Positions 43,573 through 55,179 of a stretch of DNA of 64,000 nt are shown here, one piece after another. The stretch is from positions 18,995,514 through 19,059,513 of the forward strand of contig NC_019862.2 of NCBI RefSeq assembly GCF_002234675.1, in the 5' to 3' direction. Within the stretch, counting starts at the first letter, position 1; each line of letters begins with the position of its first letter. The translations under genes and the position numbers were made by a program. The DNA comes from Oryzias latipes (taxonomy: Eukaryota > Chordata > Actinopteri > Beloniformes > Adrianichthyidae). A model generated the notes under the pieces. It was not told the DNA's origin, did no database searches, and saw nothing but the letters and a program-made list of their open reading frames with translations.

Positions 43573-43786
43573 CCCTTGTGCTATCTTAGATGACCCCACC
43601 CTTACATTGACGTGTTCTCCCTACCATGACAAAGGTGGATAAAGGTGGAAAGATTTCATGTAATCCATGGACACCAGTGAGGTTCACAAATCATTGAAGA
43701 AAAAAAGGTTCAGAGCACTGTCTAGTGGGTCTAGATGACCCAACTCCCAATGTTAAAGTGCCTAGGTTAGCACAAAGATTACAGGA
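43573..43786. mobile_element. TTAA-type MITE, second copy
   Basis: TTAA at 43569-43572 precedes CCCTTGTGCTATCTTAGATG. The other end is a worn form of the inverted repeat (GCACAAAGATTAC). It matches 26604-26806 in the opposite orientation. Confidence 0.7.
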
Positions 43787-43789
43787 AGT

Positions 43790-45068
43790 CTTGGTGAGTG
43801 GAAGAGGAGCGATGATTCCTGCCTTAAGTGTCGGGCTGATGACCTGGAAAACAACATCAATGAGGAATTACATCAAATACTTGTATAACTCCAAGAGCCA
43901 GTTAATGGTCATTTAATCAAAACTGCAGTTTAAAATGTTCATATTACACTTGCTTTATTTAGGGATTGGTCTATAGTGGGTCCATGTTTACCATTTTGAG
44001 TTTTAAGGCTTTATTAACAAAGTTGATGTTGACATTTTTAAAGCCATTTAGAAATGTTTCTTTGCTGGTGAAAAAACAGAATGCTGACTTTAATAATGGA
44101 TATAAATATAAATATTTGCAGCTGAGTTGATTGTATGCCCTTTTTCTGCTCAGTTTTGGAGTAAATTTGGTTATTTGATCTCTTTTATTGTCTTTTTCAA
44201 TAAATGTCAAGTTACATCACATAAGAAGAAGTTCACAGTAGACTAACATACTAGAGTTTTCTGGTTGCCTTCTAGCTGGGCCCAAGTCATCAAAGCCAAC
44301 CTATTTGCTCATCTTCTATCTGAAGGCTATAAGAGAGATAGAGATGCATGATCTCCATCCACACCAATTTCCTAGATGTGTTCTTACAAGAGGTTTCATA
44401 TGTCTTAGTACTAGCACTTACGCTGTGGACATTTATTGAAGTGGCAGATAATCAGTAGGCAACCCACTTAAAAACCATGTTTTAGCCGTGTAGTCAGAAA
44501 ATGAGTGAATGTGATAGGTGTGTATGGGGGTGTGCAGGAAAGGAGGAAATATTCATGACTCACAAACCAAATGATGTTGAAGAAACCTTTTCACACAGCA
44601 GCATTTATCAAGTCATAATGAACCGCTGAAAGGGTACAAATGCAAATGCAAGGACTCTGGGAAAAAAGGGTGAGACAGAAAGATGGAGAGATGGAATGTG
44701 ATGAAGAGGGTGGAAAAGGGAGAGGGAGTGTACTGTCATCGCTGTGATGAATGGGAGTGGTGGCAGAAGCCCCGTGGCCATCAGTCAGTCACTGAGGCAG
44801 ATTCTGGGTCCAGAACTTCATTACCATGACTTAGCCACATATGCAGTCTTCCCAGAAAAAAAACAGTGTCAGACTCCTGTGAAGCGGACCATAAACTTAG
44901 AACATTTTGAGGGCTTCAGTTTTGAGCCCTGTCACAGGTTTTGATTTGAGATTGAATCAAATTATTAGTAATTTAGCAATTTGGCTTTATTTTCATTTTT
45001 TAAAAACATAATGTACAAATTGTCAAAAATTAAAATAAATTATTATCCAAAATATTGCTAGTTTGCAA
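43790..45068. other. Non-coding stretch without recognised gene
   Basis: No exon, RNA gene or named repeat that I can support. Confidence 0.4.
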
Positions 45069-45075
45069 ATGATCT

Positions 45076-45453
45076 GTCACGGGGGGGAGGCTCGAGAGCC
45101 GGTAGGGCCCAGACGCAGAGACGGGAGGCCAACGGGTTCCGGACTAGAGGGTTTTAATAACAAAAAGCGCTGCGGAGCAGGAATGACAAAACAAAACAAA
45201 AACTCACTGTGGCGTGGCATGAAACATGGAACATGGCATGAAGGGACGATGAGGCAAGAAGACGTTAATGGACCAGTACAAGAGGAAGGGCAAGACACAG
45301 GTGAACATGATCAGGACAGATAGGGACCAGGAAGTAAAACTCAAAAACATGACACAACAGGAAACCTTTCAAAATAAAACAGGAAACAGAACTCAAACAA
45401 GACAGAATAAGATATAAAGGAAAAACCAACACTAAAGAAACTCAAACCATGAC
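45076..45453. mobile_element. Short element with GTCACGG...CCATGAC ends and 7-bp target duplication
   Basis: ATGATCT at 45069-45075 and 45454-45460 flanks a 378-bp insertion beginning GTCACGG and ending CCATGAC. The interior holds GGGTTCCGGACTAGAGGG and a GGGTTTTAATAA motif. A related element in the other orientation is at 60870-61495. No coding capacity. Class not determined. Confidence 0.8.
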
Positions 45454-45460
45454 ATGATCT

Positions 45461-46140
45461 AAGCACCTCCTCATTAAAAAAATGAAAATGACGAGTAGGT
45501 TTTCAAATAAATTAATACATTTGTCACTTTTTCCAAATATAAATGATGATCATTATCCCAATGATAGCATAGGTGTGGTATATTATGTTCATAAGAATAC
45601 TTGTGCTTAAAAAAAACAGATGCTGGATGCAAATGACATCTTGATGCTGCACTTTAAACAGTTATTTCACACACAGAAAGGATCTTTGTTGAATCTTATT
45701 TCAATTTTTGACACTCTGAACATTAACGCAATAATAAAGGTCACTAAAGAGCAGAATACACTGTTTTGATATTTTTTTAATAAAAATGTCAAATGATGGA
45801 TAGAGTTATGAAGCATTGATCATCCTCACATCATTAATCACTTGATGGCTTGAGATGGAATGGGACTGAATTAATTCAACGTATGAACATTTACACAATT
45901 TACACTCTCAATATAAGAAGGATTGGGAAAAAATAAATAAATTGAGATGAGCATCAGCTTGAGCTTTTTTTTTTTGTCTAATTTGTTTCCATTGTACTGA
46001 AAGTGGCAGTATATTATGGGGCAGTACCACTGTTAGTAAAATGCATCAATTCTTTAGACGCGGATGTGGTTGTTCCTCATCCTGCTTTGGTCATGTCTTT
46101 CTATTGTCACCAGTGGCAGGTCTTGTTTCAAGGTTTTGGT
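45461..46140. other. AT-rich spacer
   Basis: No feature recognised. Confidence 0.4.
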
Positions 46141-46142
46141 TT

Positions 46143-46264
46143 TTATTTATTTATTTATTTACTCACTCACTCACTCACTCACTCACTCACTCACTCACTC
46201 ACTCACTCACTCACTCACTCACTCACTCACTCACTCACTCACTCACTCACTCACTCACTCACTT
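46143..46264 (+). repeat. (TTTA)n/(ACTC)n microsatellite
   Basis: A short TTTA run passes into about 25 ACTC units. Three long overlapping frames (Leu-Thr-His-Ser repeats) arise only from this array. Confidence 0.95.
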
Positions 46265-46619
46265 ACTGACTTATTAAAGATTTTCTTTGTTTGGTTTGCC
46301 TTTAACCAAAACGCAAAAGAAAGATAATCGAGATTTTCTGTACGGCTCACATGTGTAATAACCACCAACCAAAAGAATGTAGGTTTTTTATCAGCTGACC
46401 TTTGCACATAAAGCAGATCTGACAAAAAATAAAAATAAAAAACTGCTAATAAATACAGATTGGATTTTTTTTAAACCTTTATTTCTTGTCATTTTGATGA
46501 TGATGCCACATAAGTAAAAAATGTCTAAAATTTAGTCTCAGAAAATTTCAGTATCCCCGTCAGACCCAACCAAAAAAGGATGCTTTTAGTGACATTTTCA
46601 GACTTCTGAAAACTATATT

Positions 46620-47060
46620 CATTTCTGTGACACAATGCTTTCTTGAGCCTCCTTTTGCATGAATTACTGCATCAATGCACTGTGGTATGCAATCAGCATG
46701 TGACACTGGATAGGTGTCATTGAAGCCCAAGTTTCTTTGACAGCTATCATCACCTGCCTTCTGATCATTTGCATTGTGGGTTTGGTGTCTCCAGTCTTTC
46801 TCTTTCTCTTTTTATATCTTTTTTTCAGGTTCAGGTCAGACAAGTTTGCAAGGCCAATCAAGCACAGTAACAGTCTGGTCAAAAAGCAGTTTTTGGCATT
46901 GTGGGTGAGTGCCATGTTCTGCTGGAAAATAAAATCAGCTTTTCCATACATGTAGAGGTCAGCAGATGACAGCATAGAGTGCTTTGGAGATTCTTGGTAA
47001 ATGGCTACAAATGACTTTTGAAAAAATGGTAGACCAACACCATGCAGGTAATATCCCAGT
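46620..47060 (-). pseudogene. Tc1-type transposase relic, C-terminal half
   Basis: Minus-strand frame with SSADLYMYGKADFIFQQNMA, a diverged form of the FQQD catalytic segment, and later KETWASMTPIQCHMLIAYHS. These match the ordered end of Tc1 transposases. The catalytic Asp after FQQ is replaced by Asn, and the DLNPIENLW region is degraded. Confidence 0.75.
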
Positions 47061-47069
47061 CCAAATCAT

Positions 47070-48870
47070 AGCAGGCTGTGGAAACTTTTTATTGTATGTC
47101 AAGTAATGTGGATTCTTTACTCTAAAATAATAAATAAAATAGACTTTTCTTTTTCTGAATTGATTTCACTTGACACTCTCATCAATACTGTGGTTTTTTT
47201 TATGTGGCACTTCTTCCTTCCACACATTTGCGTTCTATTCATTTGGACACAGCACTCAGTCAACCACCAGCTTGTTTAGCAATAACCTTTTATGACTTGC
47301 CTTGTTTTAAAAGTATGTTGATGAATGTCTTCTTGACAAATTTTTTGGTAAAAAGTTAGTTTTAACAGCAAAACCTTTTACAGCAGAAAAAGCTGTAAAA
47401 GTTTGTTTGATACTAAAAGGCCCAGCAGACACATTTACATGTTTCTTCAGGTGAAGTAAAAGACAAAAGTTTTTTGTGGAGTGCTAAGATTTTTAAACTT
47501 TGAGAGACTCGTGACATCAGGGGTTTAATAGGATCTACACGAAAAATTTAGCCTAATAAAAGCAAGATCTCTTGAGGAAGTTGGGGAAGGAAAACAGATT
47601 GACCCATGTTTAGTTTTAATATGCAACAGTATGGCAAAGTATTAAACTGTGCTATCTTAAATTAAAAAAAAGGGGCCACATCAAATCACTAATGGATAAA
47701 TGATCCTTTGAGCATTATGGACACTGACCTCTATAGCTTTAACAGCAGAACATGTGAACTTCCATGCAAAATAATTTCCCTACAAATCCTTTCAAAAAGT
47801 CAGTAATAATAAGCACGGTGATATTTTCAGCCCATGTATTTATCATAGCTGAAACTCATATATGGTTTAGCCCCAATCATTTCATCTTTGTCAATTTGAT
47901 CTGTTGGTTAATTTTGCCTTACATTGATTCCCATCCTCCAGAGCGATTTGCAGCAATTTGTGTTTGATTACTCTCAGTTTGATGGATGAGGTGCGGTACC
48001 CTCCTACAACTTTGGGCCGCCGCTGAAAGCAACATGACAGTGCCTCACGGAATTTAAATCAGGGCCCCTCTTTTCAGCGCAACCACAAAGTTTGAATTTT
48101 CTCGGGGCCAGACAACATGGTTAATTTGACCAACAGGGATTTCTTAGTAAGGCTTTCAAAGGGTAATCGAAGGGAAACATAGTCTTACTAATGATTTGTG
48201 TTGCTTGTTTTTATGGGAAGCAAAACAAACAAAAATATAACCGAGGGAATAGTTTCCATGGTAGATAGCTACACTGTGACTCGTGAGCACAGAGATGCAT
48301 TTACAGTTAATTGAAATGTGGGAGGTTGGGCTATAAAAGGTCCTCATCAAATATTTATGCTGTGAATTATTCTCCTTTCAAATGTGAATGTGAACATTAC
48401 ATAAAAAATGCATGAGTAGATAGGTCATTAAAAACTTACTATTTTTATCACTCTGTGGAAAAAAAAAACTGTAAAGGATGCAATTGAGGAGACAAATTGT
48501 GTTCCACGCAAAAAATCATAAATCTGAAAAGCAAAGTTGACTTACCAACTTCTTAATAAGCTTTCATTTGTTGTGTTTGTTGTTTGCATGGTGGAGCAAT
48601 TGTTCACATATTTTTCCTAAGTGCAAAAAAGTGCAGTTTTGTTATTATTATTATTATTTTTTTTTGTCTAACAGATCAGTACAGGCTTTCTGAAGAAAAA
48701 AAATCTTTCAATTACAAGGCAGACAGCTGTAGAATTGATAATGGTTACTTTTGGGTTATGCTTTAATAAACTGCACCTTAGACAGTTAGGGCCCCTTGGT
48801 GGGGAGGGTGTTTGGACATCACTGTGAGTAATCAGGAGATGTTCCCTCAGTGCCCTGCCCGCCAATTTTA
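47070..48870. other. Non-coding stretch without recognised gene
   Basis: AT-rich. No exon or named repeat. Confidence 0.4.
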
Positions 48871-48879
48871 ACTGCATCC

Positions 48880-50345
48880 TTTAGTACACACACCCTTTAC
48901 CCCTCAAAACTATACACTCCAACACACACACTTGTACACTCACACACTCACAAACACACATACATTATACAAGGAAGGTGGGACCTCTGACCATCTGACC
49001 CCTACCCTATCCCTGGCAGGGGGTGCCAGGCCCTTGGCAACGGCGGCTGTATCCCTTGGGTGCTGGCTTCCTGGGTCCAGCGGCCCTCTCTCCACTCAGG
49101 GAGAAGGATCACTGTGCTCTCTGGAAAGACCATGAGCCGGGGATCGCATCACATCTGAGCCTGGGGGTGTACGTGTCCCTGTGGTGTGGGTTCTGGTCCT
49201 TCTCCAAAGTTCCAACTGTGGGTAAGCCTAGCCAGGCCATGTTTACAACACTCCTTGTGGACCCCACACCACTCTTGAGCGTCTTTCTCCTGGGCAGGGG
49301 TGGCTGGCCCCTGCCTCGCTCTCCTCTGGACCAACTGTGGGCTGGGCGGATGGCGGCCTGGAGCAGGGGCAGGTCTCCCTTGGGGAACCCTGGCCCGTGC
49401 CTGTGGTCGGGGTGGAGGGATGCTCAGAATTCCTGGGTGTAGTCAGTTGCTCATCTGAGGCTGGGGGTGCTCTCATGGGGCCGGGCCCCGCATTGGGAAA
49501 GGCGGAGGGGCTGCTCTTCTGGTTGGGCTGGAGGTTACACTCTCTGTCCCCCTGTGCCTTCCTGCTCTCTGGCTTTGGGGGCCTCTGTGGCGGTCCTGCT
49601 GGCCCTGGCCTGGGTGGCGGATGTGATTGCCGGTGAGCGGTTTTTCTCTATCTGCTACCGTGCAGGTGTTGGGGGGGTCCTGGCTGCCGCACCTACTGCA
49701 GCGGGGGTCTTGGTGTGGGGATGACTGGGCACTCTCCCTCCTTCTTTTTACATTCCATAATCCACCTTAGAAGAATATAAACACTCACTCGAGCACAGGT
49801 GCCATCTTACCTTTGCACAAATAGTTTGCGTGACTGAATGATCTGTTTCCCATGGGTTGGTCTGAAGGCATAATTATGTGTGTGTGAATATTAGTTGTAT
49901 TATGTACATGTTGACATGTTTGTGTGTGAACATTTTTTGGAGCCAACAAGTACGTTTATAACATTTGTGTGTGTGTGCACAGGCCCTGCCTTTTCTAGAT
50001 TTGTATTACATCTGAACCTCACTGTAATGATTATAAACATCCAGCAACTTGTTGCTTTATGCTGCTTCATGGTTTTACCACCCTTCTATAATCACTCTCC
50101 TACCACCCCCTCTAACATCCCTCTCTCTTCTTCCCTCCTTTAGTTTTCTGTCTGGTCCATCAAAAAATTGTTACAAACTTAAGTAAGATGAATAAAGTTT
50201 AGCTTAAATTACAAAAGGGGTTAATTCAAATATACACCTAGTGTGTCAAAAGATTCATAACCCCTGTTGTAATAGTAAAAGATATCTAACACAAGAGGCT
50301 TTCAGCTCTCATTTGTCTGCTCAGCTGTTGGACAGGACTGCAATA
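48880..50345 (+). repeat. GC-rich interspersed repeat, longer copy
   Basis: The 3' half (49790-50345) matches 16757-17280. The 5' half (49000-49735) is GC-rich and gives several overlapping open frames without protein-like conservation. An AC-rich tract (48885-48965) opens it. Element class not recognised. Confidence 0.65.
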
Positions 50346-50699
50346 GCATTACCAGTAAAATGTTGGTGTATGAACAGTACACCACTATTGTGATTGTTGT
50401 AATCAAATATGTTGATTCATCTCTTTTCTAGCACTGCAAATTGTGTTCTCAATGATTTACAGCTCTTTCCAAAGATTGAGGACAAGTGGCTGCAGTGGTA
50501 TCTTACATTAGGAGCTATAATCTTAAAAGTATGTTGGTATGTTTGCATTTCAGCGGTTGGTTTAAAGTTGTCCATTCCCTTGATCAGCTACATAATGGAA
50601 ACTGTTTTTGGTTTTGACTTCAATCACGTAAATTCTGAATCTGTTTTGACTTCTTTGTGATAGTGTCCTATGTGAGCTTGTTGTTATCCAGGATACTTA

Positions 50700-51000
50700 T
50701 AGGGTGGATAGTTAGCGGCTGGTTGGCTATGTTGGCTCTGTGTAGGACTGGCACATGGGAAACCAGAGTTTGTTTGCCAGGGGGTGCAATGAGCTTCTTT
50801 CAGTGTGGGTCCTTGGCAAGACCCTTGGCACCACTTCTGTACTATGTAGCCACAAAGGGGCCCAAGTCTGGGTCCCCCTGTGCCGGACCCTTGCACAGGG
50901 AAAATACAGAGTTGTGTCAGGAAGGGTATCCAATCTCTGTCAAACCTCCTGTGCTAAAGCTGATTTGCTGTAGCAACTCTTGAAGGTAAAGGCTGAAAGG
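50700..51000 (+). repeat. SINE, sense copy (tail related to 32579-32825)
   Basis: GTGTCAGGAAGGGTATCCAA, the GCTGATTTGCTGTAGCAAC segment and AAAGGCTGAAAGG are diverged versions of the tail at 32700-32820. Confidence 0.6.
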
Positions 51001-51164
51001 TGAATCAAACCTTTAGGGAGGACATCTATCTATCACTCTTTACATCCATCTTTCATTACTGGTTGGTTCTGTGCAGGGTCATAGGGGTCCCAGGTTCTGG
51101 AGGCAGGGTACATCCTGCCTCCAGGCAGGATGAATGGCATCTATTGATGCCATTCCATCAATAG

Positions 51165-51375
51165 ACTCCATGTAAATAGAAAAAACACGCAGCTAAGGGA
51201 CAATTTAGAGTCACCAACTAACCTATGAAGCATGTTTTGGGATAATGGGAGGACGCCGGTGTGCCCAGAGCACACACAGGGAGAACATGCAAACAGCAAA
51301 AAGAAAATTCCAAGTCGGAATTTAAACCAGGGCCTTCCCACTGTGAGGCAATATTTCTAACCATCATACCCCCTT
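51165..51375 (-). repeat. tRNA-derived SINE, antisense
   Basis: GACAATTTAGAGTCACCAAC, CCTATGAAGCATGTTTTGGG and CACAGGGAGAACATGCAAAC are the antisense of the SINE body at 3308. Confidence 0.75.
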
Positions 51376-53650
51376 GCAGCAACTGTGGAGGTCATGAAAT
51401 ATATAAAAAGATAGGATTGTTTGGTTTTTGTTTTATGCATTTATTTGGACGTGGCTCATAACAAATCCTTCAGTTAGAATATGATTTATGTAACAGTTGG
51501 CTGATATAATTTTTTTTGACACATCTAGCAAGTTATCATTAATGCTTCTGTGCACATCTATCTCACTCATGAGCAGACTATTTTAGCCTACCTGTCACCC
51601 GTAGGACAACCTTAGACATAATTACTCCAAGGGACTGTTATGCAGGCTTTTCACGGTCCAATCCTGTTGTTCAGCATACCAAAATGACAGGGAGAAACTC
51701 AGCTTTAAGGACAAAGTAAGACTTGTAACCAATACAAAAAAAAACATGAAATTCCAAGGAATACCCCCATTTGTAAACATATTGTTGCTGTGGAACAAAA
51801 CTTATGGAGTGAAAAGAAAATGCTTGGGGTGTTTCTGTCCATGTCTGTCTCATGGCTGTATAATAACAGTTGGGCAAGTTATAAACCAACAAAGATGCTG
51901 AAAAAAATACCAGTAATCAACCAGGTTCTACCTTTCATGCACATTGTTTGTCTAAAGGCATGCTCCGTGCAACAGGTCACAATGAACACTTAAACATTCT
52001 ACAGGTCTACTACGAGCACCTATGTATCATACGCACATCCCATATGTGTATCATTTGCATATTCCAGTACAAAATAAAAGCTGAAAGTCCATAAGGAATC
52101 CTCCTTGAGTGTTAAGTGTCATCAAACTGCAACTAACGTGATGTCTACTAAAGTCAGCAGCTGTAAAAAGGGACAGATTCAGTGCAGGAGTAAACAGGAA
52201 TGCGTGTGACATGGACCACCAGCTTGTTTGATCACCATTTGGTGCTCTACCCACCTCCACTGTCCTCTGATGGGCCAACAGACCCATTATACTTTTAAAA
52301 ATTAACTGTTAAAGTGCTATCTGTTTTAATGAATATATTTCCACAGGAAAAGCTACAAAGAATTTGCAAGAAAAGGAATGCAAGTGGGAATAACTATAAA
52401 AGCATGTCTCAGACTTGACAAATGTAAAAATGTTTGCTGTTCTTCAAAACCAAAAGTAAAGTCAACATATTTTTCTGTAGTGGGAAAGCACGAGTAAAAT
52501 TGTTTTAACTTCCTATTTTTTACCAAAAACAGAAGCAGGACCATATGAGATTTGAATATGTTAATAGATCTCTAATCTGAACTCTCAAATACTACCTGCT
52601 TTTGATGCTTCCCACATATAAAATAATCTACTGCATGTCTCTATGAAAGTGAACAGTTGGAGGAATAAATAATCATTTTCTTGCAAAGCTACAAATATGA
52701 ATTAATAATTTGTGTCATGGAAAAAGAAAGTTAAACCATGTTCAAAACAATTGTCTGGTTACTATTTTAGTGTTATATAGATTTAATACATGCAATAGCA
52801 TAATATGTTTAAATATTTTTTTTTGCTTTGTTTATTTTTAAATCATTTTGACCAGTTGAACACGCAACTATTTCAGGTTTGTTGTTTATATTCTGGGTTT
52901 TAAGCACAATCTCCACTCAATCAGGTGTTGTAGTTTGTGGGGCATAAATCAATGCTGCTCAGCAGCCATTAAACTCACAATCCCAAGAGACCTTTGTCTA
53001 TCTGATGTGGCTAAAAGTCCTTTATTACAGAAAGCAACTGACATCTTTCAATTACACTGACAAAAAGCCTCCAAATGCAGTAAGTGGAGGCTTTTCACCA
53101 TGGCTCCCAGTGCTACGGATCACATGGAATTGCAAACCTGTAGAGTCAAGAGCTAAATGACAGCTGAGTGGCCATCAATTTCTTTTCAACTATCTCGGCC
53201 TTAGTTACCCTTCTGTAATCTAAATAGAATAAAATGCTTAAAGGATTTAACATTTAATTTTATCTGATAGAAAGAATTATCTATACCGAAGGAGGACTTG
53301 TTAGAATGATTTGACTGAACTGTCATTTCAGTTTGGGGAATTTTAAAGACAACAAAAACTATGTATGCTCTGCAAGTAATTTCAGTTCTATATATTCAAA
53401 TTTAGTTGTCAGAAAACCGATTCATACAAGCTAAGAGTCCAAAAATTTCTTTAAAAATAGTTTATATCCAGGACAATGGATTAAAAGGAAATTTTGCAGT
53501 CACTGACTCAGCATTTTTTCTCACATTTTTTTACAATTACAGGTTCATTTGTTAATGTTAGTCAAAGCATAACTAAGCACAAATTATATATTAAATAAAG
53601 TGTTACCAACTGCTTTTATGCATTACTACGTATTATTATTGAACCTCTCT
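51376..53650. other. Non-coding stretch without recognised gene
   Basis: No exon or named repeat that I can support. Confidence 0.4.
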
Positions 53651-53659
53651 AAATGCATT

Positions 53660-53795
53660 ATGTAAGGGATAATGGCCATCAAATTATGGATTATCACTTT
53701 TTAACGCATGCCGTGGAAGCCTGAACTTACGGGAAGTGCGTTAAAAAGTGATGATGCATACTTCGAAGGCCATTAACCCGCTTATATCATGGTCA
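53660..53795. repeat. Inverted-repeat element with strong hairpin
   Basis: A perfect 16-bp stem, ATCACTTTTTAACGCA at about 53693 with its complement at about 53737, encloses a 28-nt loop. Outside it, GGGATAATGGCC pairs imperfectly with GGCCATTAACCC. It is probably a small MITE. Confidence 0.75.
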
Positions 53796-54345
53796 CTTAA
53801 AAAATTAATAAATATTAGCCAGTTTTTAGTCCTTAATTCTTGTTTTTTTGTCATGGTAACGTGACAAGGCGCCGCACCACCGCTGCAGTCAAGATTTGGC
53901 AATAAAAAACAATATATATATATGCTGATCGTCCCCATGGGTTGAATAAAGCATCAGTTCAGAGAGAAAGTTCACCTCTCACCGCTTGTTTTCTCCAGAT
54001 GATGAAGCTAAAGGTTGTTTTAAAGAAGCTGGCACAGTGATACACGAGATTTAAGATAGGTGACCAGAACTTGTTTTTGGGGCGTGCAGTTATCACTGTG
54101 CATCACTTTTAAATGCAAAGCTATTTGCAAGCTATGTGCCAATTTACTGTTCATTGTTAGTTACGATTTGTTAAAGAATAAGATATAGACACACCAGCTG
54201 CAACCCGAGTTATTAGTTTAGGCTTTAGGTTCTTGTCAAGGTCCTCCTGGTTTTAAAGTTTGCTCTGTTAGTTAAATGTAGCAAAGTGAAACTTGTTCTC
54301 TTCATCTGGAGCTTCTAATGCTCCGTATACAATTTTAAGGAGGTG

Positions 54346-54606
54346 TCAGTATTGCTGATGTGCAAACAGATTATTTTCAGTGAGTTTAATCACGTGGCTT
54401 TTTCCTTCTTGTGCTTCCTGCATAATTTCTGTCATACTTTTATCTCTTTTGACATTTAACTCGTCTTCTTTTGCTCTGATTGATTGCTGTCTTGCTTGGT
54501 AGCTCTGTAGACTGTCAGCACTTTGTAAATACCTGACACCCAAGATAGTTGATAACTGTTTGATCAATGCCAGCCTGTGATAGACTAATCTCCATATCAC
54601 ATACAT
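54346..54606 (-). other. Open frame of 86 codons, protein-like but unassigned
   Basis: The translation is rich in Lys, Glu, Arg and Gln and reads like a helical segment (for example IRAKEDELNVKRDKSMTEIM). It is AT-neutral compared with its surroundings and ends HQQY-stop. I see no splice pattern or neighbour to place it. It may be an exon, a retroposed fragment or chance. Confidence 0.25.
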
Positions 54607-54879
54607 AACAAGGTTACATACATGATCATCAGAAAACTATGCAATCTGCCGGATTAAGATGAGAGTGTGGAAATAGGAGGTCAGTGAAATGCCACAGTAA
54701 ACAAAGAACAGATCTTTACAGTAATATTTTTAGAGTCTAATTCAAATCAATTCACTTTCTTTATAAAACACCAGCTTACGCCTGTGGTTGTCTCATGGCC
54801 CTATAAAGCCCACACACATCAAATAATTGATATGTTTAAATAATTATAAATGTTATAATCAAATTCAGTAAAATTATTG

Positions 54880-55175
54880 TACAGTGGCCCCTCACTTGTG
54901 GCATTGCAGTTACATAGGCTGCACAAAATGATATAAAGGCATCTTTTTTTTTCTTATTCTTTTTATTTATTTACGGGGTGGGATTATATAAGTTCGCTTC
55001 TTTCCACTCCCTTTCAAGCAATTTTTATTAATTATGTCTAATTATCCTAAGTTTGATTAGTTACTGTATGAATGTATAACTGATGATTATATTGCTTTTG
55101 TGTGTATTACTCCTATTTGATTGCTTGAAATAAACCATTTCAAATCAAAAAAATCAAATCAAATCAAATTTGGTT
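54880..55175 (+). repeat. 3' end of an L2-like LINE
   Basis: GGTGGGATTATATAAGTTCG, CTTCTTTCCACTCCCTTTC and TTGCTTGAAATAAACCATTT followed by a (TCAAA)n tail are typical of the 3' UTR of L2-type elements in fish. Confidence 0.7.
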
Positions 55176-55179
55176 GTAG

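Noticed and set aside
46003-46327. Three overlapping Leu-Thr-His-Ser repeat ORFs
   Set aside because: They are translations of (ACTC)n in all three frames.
49023-49724. GC-rich open frames (85-139 codons) that could look like a membrane protein
   Set aside because: Several overlap in different frames and strands, the region is part of an interspersed repeat, and no splice or conserved pattern is seen.
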